A stretch of DNA of 6,500 nucleotides from an uncultured Clostridia bacterium (GTDB lineage Bacteria > Bacillota > Clostridia > Christensenellales > Borkfalkiaceae): assembly GCA_947630775.1 (NCBI GenBank), contig CANRIY010000090.1, forward strand, positions 1-6,500. The letters are read 5' to 3'. Positions 1-5,228 of this stretch are shown piece by piece. The position numbers were made by a program, and so were the translations under genes. Every line of letters starts with the position of its first letter. Within the stretch, counting starts at the first letter, position 1. The notes beneath the pieces were generated by a model. It searched no databases, was not told the DNA's origin, and was given only the letters and a program-made list of their open reading frames with translations.

Positions 1-108
1 AGGAGCGGACTCCCCTGACGCAGGGGGAGGGCAAGCAGGAGCGGACTCCCCTGACGCAGGGGGAGGGCAAGCAGGAGCGGACTCCCCTGACGCAGGGGGA
101 GGGCAAGC
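1..108 (-). repeat. Three perfect tandem 36-bp repeats inside the rseP frame
   Basis: Positions 1-36, 37-72 and 73-108 are identical 36-bp units, and the array may continue past the left edge. Each unit encodes the 12 residues ACPPPASGESAP on the minus strand. Each also holds a hairpin: CTCCCC and GGGGAG arms around a short loop (10-15 and 24-29 in the first unit). A degenerate piece follows at 109-137 (AGGAG, then a CCCC/GGGG hairpin around TGACGCCGAA). There are no spacers between units, so this is a minisatellite, not a CRISPR array. Confidence 0.95.
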
Positions 109-588
109 AGGAGACCCCACCCCTGACGCCGAAGGGGCGGACTGCGTTCCTCGGGATTCTTCACTGCGTTCAGAATGACGCGGTTCTTCCACAGAATGAC
201 GCGGTTCTTCCGCAGGGAGAGACGTTTCTTCGAGGGAAGCGGTCACGTTCTCGCCTCCCCCCTCGCTGAGGGAAGGGTTCCCATTCTCGCCTCCCCCCTC
301 GCTGAGGGGGGAGGGTAGGGTGGGGGGTGCCTCTTCCTCCTCCCCGAGCCCGTCCTCGCCGTGGAAGGCGCAATACCCGCCGAGCGGAATGAGGCGCACC
401 GCAAAGAGCTCCCCCGTCTTCTTCCGCCTGATCTTACAGAGTGCGGGACCGAACCCCACGGAAAACTCGTCGATCTTGAATTTCAGGAGCCGTCCCGCGA
501 GATAATGCCCGAATTCATGAATGGTGATCATCACGAGAAGGATCAGGATCGCAAGCGCGACGGATCCGATCGTTCCCCAGACGCTCAT
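1..588 (-). CDS. rseP: RseP-type M50 site-2 protease, 5' part, with repeat-derived insert (partial)
   Basis: This frame begins at ATG 588-586, four bases after the dxr stop, and stays open for 196 codons to the window edge, so the 3' end is missing. Residues 9-22 are hydrophobic and lead into the zinc protease motif HEFGH (24-28) in the first membrane helix. Then come FSVGFGP (42-48) and a beta-hairpin-like stretch ending in IPLGGY (67-72), the standard N-terminus of RseP/RasP proteases. These cut membrane-bound anti-sigma factors and signal-peptide remnants inside the membrane. Orthologues normally continue with a short acidic GEDE segment, then F-x-x-K-P and the second helix. Here GED (77-79) and an acidic run (83-86) give way to low-complexity sequence made of repeats (about 88-196): LSEGGGEN twice, EEPRHS twice, ERSEESRG, and three copies of ACPPPASGESAP. 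The second catalytic motif and PDZ domain are not seen. No good ribosome binding site sits at the start, so translation is probably coupled to dxr. The family assignment is secure; whether the protein is intact is unknown. Confidence 0.85.
   Translation of the reverse strand, partial: MSVWGTIGSVALAILILLVMITIHEFGHYLAGRLLKFKIDEFSVGFGPALCKIRRKKTGELFAVRLIPLGGYCAFHGEDGLGEEEEAPPTLPSPLSEGGGENGNPSLSEGGGENVTASLEETSLPAEEPRHSVEEPRHSERSEESRGTQSAPSASGVGSPACPPPASGESAPACPPPASGESAPACPPPASGESAP
152..180. repeat. Interspersed repeat, CGGGATTCTT...TCAGAATGACG type, inside rseP
   Basis: CGGGATTCTT (152-161) and TCAGAATGACG (170-180) bracket a short core. The same two ends, in the same orientation, bracket a longer core between genes at 5103-5149. 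Translated on the minus strand this copy gives RHSERSEESRG-like peptide within the protease frame, with the GAATGACG end partly duplicated in the adjacent 21-bp repeat. Confidence 0.75.
172..213 (-). repeat. 21-bp tandem duplication in the rseP frame
   Basis: Positions 172-192 and 193-213 match at 20 of 21 bases. The unit is seven codons long, so the duplication keeps the frame and yields EEPRHSV and then EEPRHSE. It appears to derive from the GAATGACG end of the neighbouring interspersed repeat. Confidence 0.9.
248..313 (-). repeat. Duplicated CTCCCCC...GGGGGAG hairpin element in the rseP frame
   Basis: A 25-bp identical block occurs at 248-272 and 284-308, offset by exactly 36 bp, and both copies encode LSEGGGEN on the minus strand. 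The second copy forms a perfect 8-bp hairpin, CTCCCCCC (291-298) with GGGGGGAG (306-313). The same type of C-run/G-run hairpin is found between genes at 4926-4944 and 5161-5178. Confidence 0.9.
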
Positions 589-592
589 GAGA

Positions 593-1678
593 TTAGATTC
601 CATAGATCATACGCCGCGCCTCCTCCCGCGCCCGTGCGTCCGCGCGGGATAGCGTCTCGAAGCTGTCCGCATCCTCGCGGGGAAGCCTTCCGAGCGCTTC
701 TTCGACAGTTTCGGCAATTTGCAAAAAGCCTATTCTCCCTTCTATGAAGGCATGCACGGCGATCTCCGCCGCCCCGTTGAGCACCGTCGGGCACGTCCCG
801 CCCGCCTTTCCCGCTTCGACCGCAAGGGTAAAACAGGGGAATTTTTCCACGGGCAGACGCTCGAAATGCAGGGTGCCGACCGCCGTCAAATCCAGTTCGT
901 TGAGGCAGGGCAGGCGCTTCGGATAGGTGAGCGCGAGCTGAATTGGCAGGCGCATGTCCGGGAACCCCAGCTGCGCAAGGTACGCGCCGTCCTCGAATAA
1001 AACGAGGGAGTGCACGATACTTTCGGGGTGGACGACCGCCTCGATCTTTTCGAAGGGCGCGCCGTACAGCCATTTCGCCTCGATAATCTCGTACCCCTTG
1101 TTGAGCAGGGTCGCGCTGTCGACGGTGATCTTCGCCCCCATCTTCCATGTGGGGTGGCGGAGAGTCTCCGCCGCCGAAACGGATGTGAGCTTTTCGGGCT
1201 CCGTATGCAGAAAAGGCCCCCCGCTCGCCGTGAGGATCAATTTTTTGAAGGGAGTGTCCCGCCGCATGCCGAGGCACTGGAAGAGGGCGGAATGCTCGCT
1301 GTCGACGGGAACGATCTCCGCGCCGCTTCTCCTTGCCGCCCGCATCACGAGTTCGCCGCCGCAGACGAGGCTCTCCTTGTTCGCAAGGGCGACCGTTTTC
1401 CCCTCTTTGAGTGCGGCGAGCGTATACTTGAGCCCCGCAAAGCCGCCCGCGGCGATCAAGGCGACGTCGCAATCGTTGAAGAGGGCGGCGTAGGAAGAGA
1501 TCTCGGAGGCACAGCAGGCGATCTTAGGGCGGAACTCCTCTTTGAGCGCGGCAAGCGCCGCCCTGTCGCTGCCCGCGACGAGCGTTGTAAAGCAAAATTC
1601 GTTGTTGTGGCTGCGGACGACCTCGGCGACCTGTCTGCCGATGCTTCCCGTACAGCCGATGAGTGCGATCTTTTTCAT
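593..1678 (-). CDS. dxr: 1-deoxy-D-xylulose 5-phosphate reductoisomerase
   Basis: This enzyme rearranges and reduces DXP to 2-C-methyl-D-erythritol 4-phosphate with NADPH and a divalent metal, the first committed step of the MEP isoprenoid pathway. In the 361 residues, GCTGSIG (8-14) is the NADPH-binding loop, followed by ANKESLV (99-105). The metal ligands by homology are D126, E128 and E197. Substrate-binding motifs are TASGGPF (150-156), H175 in RHPTWKMG, and VDSATLLNKG (186-195). HPESIVHSLV and RLPIQLALTYP follow, then the C-terminal helical domain. The protein is shorter than the roughly 380-400 usual for the family. The gap lies in the NADPH domain, where little separates FRPKIACCASE (49-59) from the DCDVALIAAGG strand (69-79); all catalytic motifs remain. 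The start is fixed by the MKKIALIGCTGSIG N-terminus, though no clear Shine-Dalgarno is visible and a terminator-like hairpin lies just upstream. It sits 58 bp after cdsA and 4 bp before rseP. Confidence 0.97.
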   Translation of the reverse strand: MKKIALIGCTGSIGRQVAEVVRSHNNEFCFTTLVAGSDRAALAALKEEFRPKIACCASEISSYAALFNDCDVALIAAGGFAGLKYTLAALKEGKTVALANKESLVCGGELVMRAARRSGAEIVPVDSEHSALFQCLGMRRDTPFKKLILTASGGPFLHTEPEKLTSVSAAETLRHPTWKMGAKITVDSATLLNKGYEIIEAKWLYGAPFEKIEAVVHPESIVHSLVLFEDGAYLAQLGFPDMRLPIQLALTYPKRLPCLNELDLTAVGTLHFERLPVEKFPCFTLAVEAGKAGGTCPTVLNGAAEIAVHAFIEGRIGFLQIAETVEEALGRLPREDADSFETLSRADARAREEARRMIYGI

Positions 1679-1687
1679 ATCCGATTG

Positions 1688-1711
1688 AAAACGCCCGCTG
1701 TGCGGCGGGCG
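1688..1711 (-). terminator. Terminator-like GC hairpin between cdsA and dxr
   Basis: Read on the minus strand, CGCCCGC (1711-1705), a 6-nt loop and GCGGGCG (1698-1692) form a perfect 7-bp stem followed by TTTT (1691-1688). It lies 25 bp after the cdsA stop and its T-run ends nine bases before the dxr ATG. It could be a leaky terminator or attenuator that lowers dxr-rseP expression, or an RNA-processing hairpin. The U-tract is short, so full termination is doubtful. Confidence 0.55.
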
Positions 1712-1736
1712 CTGTTCCCAAATTATGGTATGCGGA

Positions 1737-2738
1737 TCAGCCGAAAATCATGATCCTTGCGACCATGACGAGGCAGACGATCAGTCCCGCGTAGAGGGAA
1801 GAATCGATCCTGTCGAGGATCCCGCCGTGCCCGGGCAGGAGATTGCCCATGTCTTTGATGCCGATCTTGCGCTTGATGGCGCTCTCCGCGAGGTCCCCGA
1901 GCTGTGAAAACGCCGCCGTAAAGACCCCGAGTCCGATGAAGAAGAATGCTTCGAGCCAGCTCAACGTAAAGATCCCGCCGAGCTGCCCCTGCAATACGCC
2001 CGTCCCGTCGAGCAGGGTGAGCCCGTAGTAGCAGAAGAAGATCACCGTCGCCCCGAGCGCCCCGCCGAAGAGCCCCCCGAGCCCGCCGACGACCGTCTTT
2101 TTGGGGGAGACGTGCGGCGCCATCTTCTTGGGGAATTTTTTGCCGAACCATTTCCCGAAGAGAAGGGCAAAGGAGTCGACAAAGGGGCAGAGCACAAAGA
2201 CGAACAAGAGTGCAAGTTCGGAATAGATCTCGAGATGATTGCACACGGCAAGCACGACGAGGAAGTTCGAGGGATAGATGAGCGCGAAGAGCGCATAGCC
2301 CGTCGATTCGAGCGAAGTCGCCTCGTGGCGGAACACGAGGAGCGAGAGGAGCGCCGCGAGTCCCGCAATAAACACCCCGCTCGTGATGAATACCGAATAA
2401 TTTCTGCCGACCGCCGTCGAAGGATCCGCGCCCGGTTTCGGCGCCATGATCTTGAGAATGTCCGAAAAGATGAAGTCGCTCACCGCATAGGTCGCGACGA
2501 GAAGGGTCGCAAAGAGCATGACGATGACCCTCTGCGGCTTTGTGACCTTATCGCCGAACGCGCGGAGCATCTCGTAGGTGCCGACGACGGTGAAAAAGAC
2601 GAGAAGGGCGTCGAAGAAGAGATCGCTCACAAACAGTTTGAGCGCAAAAAAACCGAGAAGGACGGTACACCAAACGATCCCCGTGAGAAGCCGTATATTG
2701 AACTCCGACATCTTACGGGCGGGCTGTTCTGTCTCCAT
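1737..2738 (-). CDS. cdsA: Phosphatidate cytidylyltransferase (CDP-diacylglycerol synthase)
   Basis: This integral membrane enzyme makes CDP-diacylglycerol from phosphatidic acid and CTP, the branch point for bacterial phospholipids. The diagnostic signature is at residues 286-312: SAIKRKIGIKD, then LLPGHGGILDRID. The conserved acidic site D188 in CPFVDSFALLFG and the SPKKTVVGGLGG loop (211-222) precede it. About eight hydrophobic segments span the protein. At 333 residues it is longer than the roughly 260-290 common in the family; the extra length is mostly a loop around residues 90-115 (MAPKPGADPSTAVGRN) and a longer hydrophobic N-terminal half. The start at 2738 is supported by AAGGAG seven bases upstream; a second methionine at codon 10 (MSEFNIRLL) has no comparable site. 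Its ribosome binding site sits in the 14-bp gap after uppS, so the two genes are co-transcribed. Confidence 0.96.
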   Translation of the reverse strand: METEQPARKMSEFNIRLLTGIVWCTVLLGFFALKLFVSDLFFDALLVFFTVVGTYEMLRAFGDKVTKPQRVIVMLFATLLVATYAVSDFIFSDILKIMAPKPGADPSTAVGRNYSVFITSGVFIAGLAALLSLLVFRHEATSLESTGYALFALIYPSNFLVVLAVCNHLEIYSELALLFVFVLCPFVDSFALLFGKWFGKKFPKKMAPHVSPKKTVVGGLGGLFGGALGATVIFFCYYGLTLLDGTGVLQGQLGGIFTLSWLEAFFFIGLGVFTAAFSQLGDLAESAIKRKIGIKDMGNLLPGHGGILDRIDSSLYAGLIVCLVMVARIMIFG

Positions 2739-2752
2739 AGAAAACTCCTTTG

Positions 2753-3427
2753 TTACAATTTTCCGAATCTTCTCTCGCGCTTTTCATAAGATGCAAGCGC
2801 CTCGTCGAAGTCCCTGTCCGAAAAATCGGGGAACATCTTTTCGGAAAAATACAGTTCGGCATACGCCGCCTGATACAGTAAAAAATTGGAAAGGCGCATC
2901 TCCTTCCCCGTACGGATCATGAGATCGAGGGGCGGGAAGTCCTTGGTGTACAGAAGGGCGGAAAATTCCTCTTCGGTGAGTTCCTTCCCCTCTTTTACGG
3001 CACGGTTGACGGCGGAGAGGATCTCCTGCCGTGCGCCGTAGCCGAGTGCAAGGGCGAGCGTGCCCTTTTCGCCCCCCGCGGTGCGCTCTTCCCCCGCGCG
3101 GATGATCGCGCGGATATCTTCGGGGAGAAGGCCGATGTCCCCGATGACGCGGAGAGTTACACCCTTCTCTTTCAGCCGCTCCGACTGTGCGGGAAAGTAG
3201 TCCCGGAACAGGGAATAGAGCCCGTCGAGCTCTTCCTTGGGGCGGGAGAGATTTTCGGTGGAGAGCGCGAAGAGCGTGAGGCACACGATCCCGCGTTCAA
3301 AGGCATGATCCGCGAGGGCGATCATGCGCTTCAGGCCCGCACGGTGTCCTGCGCCGCGCGGCAGAAGACGCTTTTTCGCCCATCGCCCGTTTCCGTCCAT
3401 GATGATCGCAACATGCTTCGGAACCAT
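2753..3427 (-). CDS. uppS: Isoprenyl transferase (undecaprenyl diphosphate synthase family)
   Basis: This cis-prenyltransferase extends farnesyl diphosphate with isopentenyl diphosphate to make undecaprenyl diphosphate, the lipid carrier for peptidoglycan and other wall polymers. The 224 residues hold the whole family pattern: IMDGNGRWAKKR (9-20, catalytic D11), GHRAG (27-31), FALSTENLSRP (53-63), LALGYGARQEI (126-136), and the C-terminal signature IRTGKEMRLSNFLLYQAAYAE (171-191) with the diphosphate-binding arginines R172 and R178 and the metal-ligand glutamate E191. It is slightly short against the common 240-255, mainly because the N-terminus begins almost directly at the first motif. The ATG shares its A with the frr TGA (TGATG), so translation is probably coupled to frr. 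Chain-length specificity is inferred from context with cdsA and dxr; another C-number product is possible. Confidence 0.96.
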   Translation of the reverse strand: MVPKHVAIIMDGNGRWAKKRLLPRGAGHRAGLKRMIALADHAFERGIVCLTLFALSTENLSRPKEELDGLYSLFRDYFPAQSERLKEKGVTLRVIGDIGLLPEDIRAIIRAGEERTAGGEKGTLALALGYGARQEILSAVNRAVKEGKELTEEEFSALLYTKDFPPLDLMIRTGKEMRLSNFLLYQAAYAELYFSEKMFPDFSDRDFDEALASYEKRERRFGKL

Positions 3428-3999
3428 CAGACGGTCATGAGCTCCTTTTCCTTATCCTTCACGCATGCGTCGATGGTCTCGATGGCCTTCGAGACGGTCT
3501 TCTCGATGTCGATCTCGCAATTCTTGCTCTCGTCCTCGGAGAGCTCCTTGTTCGTCTTCATCTTCTTGATGGCTTCCATCGCCTCTCTGCGTACGTTGCG
3601 CGCGGCGACCTTGGCGTCCTCGCCCATCTTGCGCACTTGCTTGACAAGATCCTTTCTGCGCTCCTCGGTGAGTTCGGGGAAGACGAGACGGATGACGGTG
3701 CCGTCGTTCGTGGGCGTGATGCCGATATTGGAAGCGAGGATCGCCTTCTCGATCGCCTTCAAAAGGGATTTATCCCACGGGGAGACGACGAGGCATCTCG
3801 CGTCGGACACGGCGACGTTGCCGAGCTGCTGCAAGGGGCTCATGCCGCCGTACGCTTCGACCTGTATCTTGTCAAGAATGTGCGGATTGGCGCGGCCCGC
3901 ACGGATCGCAGCATAATCGTCCCGCAACACGTTGACGCATTTGTCGAGTTTATCTTCGAGCACCAGATCAATTTCTTCCACTTTTTCGTTGTCGATCAT
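3427..3999 (-). CDS. frr: Ribosome recycling factor
   Basis: RRF works with EF-G to split post-termination ribosomes. The 190 residues match the family length (about 185). Domain I coiled helices frame the beta-rich domain II. Visible conserved stretches are IRAGRANPHILDKIQVEAYG (32-51), PLQQLGNVAVSDAR (55-68), VSPWDKSLLKAIEKAI (72-87), IGITPTNDGTVIRL (92-105), FPELTEERRKDLVKQ (107-121) and the arginine-rich VAARNVRREA (131-140), which contains the essential helix arginines. The start at 3999 has AAGGAG seven bases upstream, and the gap after pyrH is 25 bp. The stop overlaps the uppS start by one base. Confidence 0.98.
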   Translation of the reverse strand: MIDNEKVEEIDLVLEDKLDKCVNVLRDDYAAIRAGRANPHILDKIQVEAYGGMSPLQQLGNVAVSDARCLVVSPWDKSLLKAIEKAILASNIGITPTNDGTVIRLVFPELTEERRKDLVKQVRKMGEDAKVAARNVRREAMEAIKKMKTNKELSEDESKNCEIDIEKTVSKAIETIDACVKDKEKELMTV

Positions 4000-4024
4000 A
4001 ATTTCACTCCTTATTCGGTTTATT

Positions 4025-4744
4025 TTATTCGGTCGTTCGGTTGGAGATCAACGTCCCCAAGTTTTCCCCGCAGACGGCGCGGACGATGGGATCCTTTTCG
4101 CCCAGCCCGAACGCGAGCACGGGGATGTCATTCTCCATACACATGGTCGCCGCGGTCACGTCCATCGCCTTGAGGCCCTTCGAAACGATCTCGGAAAAGG
4201 TGAGCTCCTCATACTTTTTGGCGTGCGGATTTTTGGCGGGGTCGGAATCGTAGATCCCGTCCACATTCTTCGCCATGAGAAGGACGTCCGCGCCGATCTC
4301 GCAAGCCCGCTGGGCGGCGGCGGTGTCCGTAGAACAGTAGGGATTTCCCGTGCCGCACGCGATGATGACGATCCTGCCCTTTTCGAAGTGGCGGAGCGTC
4401 TTTCTCAGGACATAGGGCTCCGCAACGGAGATCATATTGAGCGCGGTCTGCACGCGGACGGGAATGCCGCGCTGCTCGATCGCGTCCATCATCGCAAGGG
4501 AGTTCATGACGGTGGCGAGCATGCCCATCTGATCGGCCGTCGTGCGCTCCATCTTGGTGCCCTGCCTGCCCCGCCAGAAGTTCCCGCCGCCGATGACGAG
4601 GGCGATCTCCACGCCCATTTCGTGCACTTTGACGAGCTGGTCTACGACCATGGATACGACGTTTTCGTTGAGCCCGAATTTTTGCTCGCCCGCGAGCGCC
4701 TCGCCCGAGAGTTTCAATACGATGCGTTTGTATTTCGGATTCAT
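4025..4744 (-). CDS. pyrH: UMP kinase
   Basis: This amino-acid-kinase-fold enzyme phosphorylates UMP to UDP and is usually hexameric and feedback-inhibited by UTP. The 239 residues show KLSGEAL (11-17) and VIGGGNFWRG (50-59) for phosphate binding, RTTADQMGMLATVMN (67-81) for UMP binding, ACGTGNPYCSTDTAAA (129-144), and AKNVDGIYDSDP for the ATP site. The frame is open 19 codons further upstream, but that extension would run over the promoter -10 box. The start MNPKYKRIVLKLSGEAL at 4744 gives the normal N-terminus with AAAGGA nine bases upstream. It is the first gene of the operon. The usual upstream partners rpsB and tsf are not in the window. Confidence 0.97.
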   Translation of the reverse strand: MNPKYKRIVLKLSGEALAGEQKFGLNENVVSMVVDQLVKVHEMGVEIALVIGGGNFWRGRQGTKMERTTADQMGMLATVMNSLAMMDAIEQRGIPVRVQTALNMISVAEPYVLRKTLRHFEKGRIVIIACGTGNPYCSTDTAAAQRACEIGADVLLMAKNVDGIYDSDPAKNPHAKKYEELTFSEIVSKGLKAMDVTAATMCMENDIPVLAFGLGEKDPIVRAVCGENLGTLISNRTTE

Positions 4745-4772
4745 ATTTTCCGATCCTTTACCGATTTTTTCC

Positions 4773-4801
4773 AGTATACCACACATTCGCGGAAATTGCA
4801 A
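4773..4801 (-). promoter_or_regulatory. Sigma-70-type promoter for the pyrH operon
   Basis: On the minus strand, TTGCAA (4801-4796) and TATACT (4778-4773) are separated by 17 bp, and a TG one base before the -10 box makes it an extended -10. Transcription would start near 4766, giving a leader of about 22 bases that carries the pyrH ribosome binding site. Confidence 0.8.
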
Positions 4802-4839
4802 TCAATATCGTAAATTTCTTTTTGACGCCCGCAGACAGC

Positions 4840-4866
4840 AAAAAACGGACGCCCATGCGCCCGTTT
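4840..4866 (-). terminator. Intrinsic terminator before the pyrH promoter
   Basis: Read on the minus strand, AAACGGGCGC (4866-4857), loop ATGG, and GCGTCCGTTT (4852-4843) form a 10-bp stem with one G-U pair, and the T-run continues to 4840. It ends transcripts coming from the lipoprotein side and insulates the housekeeping operon. The upstream gene stop is about 360 bp away, so its 3' untranslated region would include the palindromic repeats. Confidence 0.8.
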
Positions 4867-4925
4867 CCATTGTCCCCTCGGCTCCCCCTTTGAGAATCGC
4901 GTCATCCTGAGCCGCCGTCTTTATG

Positions 4926-4944
4926 CCCCCTCCCGAGGAGGGGG
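4926..4944. repeat. C-run/G-run hairpin (intergenic copy)
   Basis: CCCCCTCC (4926-4933) pairs perfectly with GGAGGGGG (4937-4944) around a 3-nt loop. The trailing GAGTAAGGGGGTGGGCA resembles the sequence after the hairpin in rseP (313-330). Confidence 0.75.
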
Positions 4945-5102
4945 AGTAAGGGGGTGGGCAACGTTGCAGCATCATCGCCCCCTTACCGCGGCATCCTGCC
5001 CCGCGCACGTCACTACCGCGGCATCCTGAGACAGTGAGTCATACGAAGTCCGAATCGCAAGTCCCGAAGGATCCCGATAAACGAAGTCCGAACTTTCATC
5101 CC

Positions 5103-5149
5103 CGGGATTCTTCGACTCGCCGCAAGGGCAGCGGCGGCTCAGAATGACG
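5103..5149. repeat. Interspersed repeat, CGGGATTCTT...TCAGAATGACG type (intergenic copy)
   Basis: The 10-base and 11-base ends are identical to those at 152-180 in rseP and in the same orientation. The core here is longer and contains an internal pairing (CTCGCCGC with GCGGCGG). Confidence 0.75.
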
Positions 5150-5155
5150 CTACCC

Positions 5156-5197
5156 CTCGGCTCCCCCTCGAGGGGGAGCTGTCGAGGCACAGCCGAG
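5156..5197. repeat. Palindromic element with CTCCCCCTCGAGGGGGAG core
   Basis: The 18-base core at 5161-5178 is a perfect palindrome. CTCGGCT (5156-5162) and AGCCGAG (5191-5197) form a second inverted pair around it. It lies 32 bp after the lipoprotein stop and could fold in that mRNA's 3' end, but it lacks a U-tract, so I do not call it a terminator. Confidence 0.8.
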
Positions 5198-5228
5198 ACT
5201 GAGGGGGTGTCATTCCAAATCCTACACC

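Larger units (their letters stand above)
4802..5228. other. Gene-free region filled with short palindromic repeats
   Basis: Apart from the terminator next to pyrH, I see no gene here; short open frames (for example 4802-5008) only translate repeats. The stretch is a mosaic: CCCCTCGGCTCCCCCT occurs at 4874-4889 and again at 5153-5168, GTCATCCTGAGC at 4901-4912, TACCGCGGCATCCTG at 4984-4998 and 5014-5028, and ACGAAGTCCGAA at 5043-5054 and 5081-5092. Several of these pieces recur at 6381-6432 and inside rseP. Confidence 0.8.

Noticed and set aside
1..108. CRISPR array
   Set aside because: The repeats are 36 bp, a CRISPR-like length, but they abut each other with no spacers, and they are translated in the rseP frame.
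170..373. Separate minus-strand small protein rich in Arg, Gly and Pro
   Set aside because: It is another frame of the rseP insert, has no family features, and overlaps codons of the clear M50 N-terminus.
1..588. Calling rseP a pseudogene
   Set aside because: The frame is open throughout the visible part and duplications keep the triplet phase; disruption cannot be excluded but is not shown.
585..1472. Long minus-strand open frame of 295 codons
   Set aside because: It is a shadow of dxr in another frame, very Arg-rich and without domain features.
1010..1753. Plus-strand open frame opposite dxr
   Set aside because: It is antisense to a certain gene and has biased, featureless composition from GC-rich codons; the same applies to 2112-2789, 3932-4813 and 5274-6431.
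4025..4801. Longer pyrH start at 4801
   Set aside because: The 19 extra codons overlap the -35 and -10 boxes and are not part of the UMP kinase N-terminus; the start at 4744 has the ribosome binding site.
4802..5008. 68-codon minus-strand gene before pyrH
   Set aside because: It is made of repeat DNA and crosses the intrinsic terminator, with no ribosome binding site support.
5156..5197. Terminator of the lipoprotein gene
   Set aside because: The stem is strong, but no T-run follows on either strand, and it matches the interspersed repeat family.
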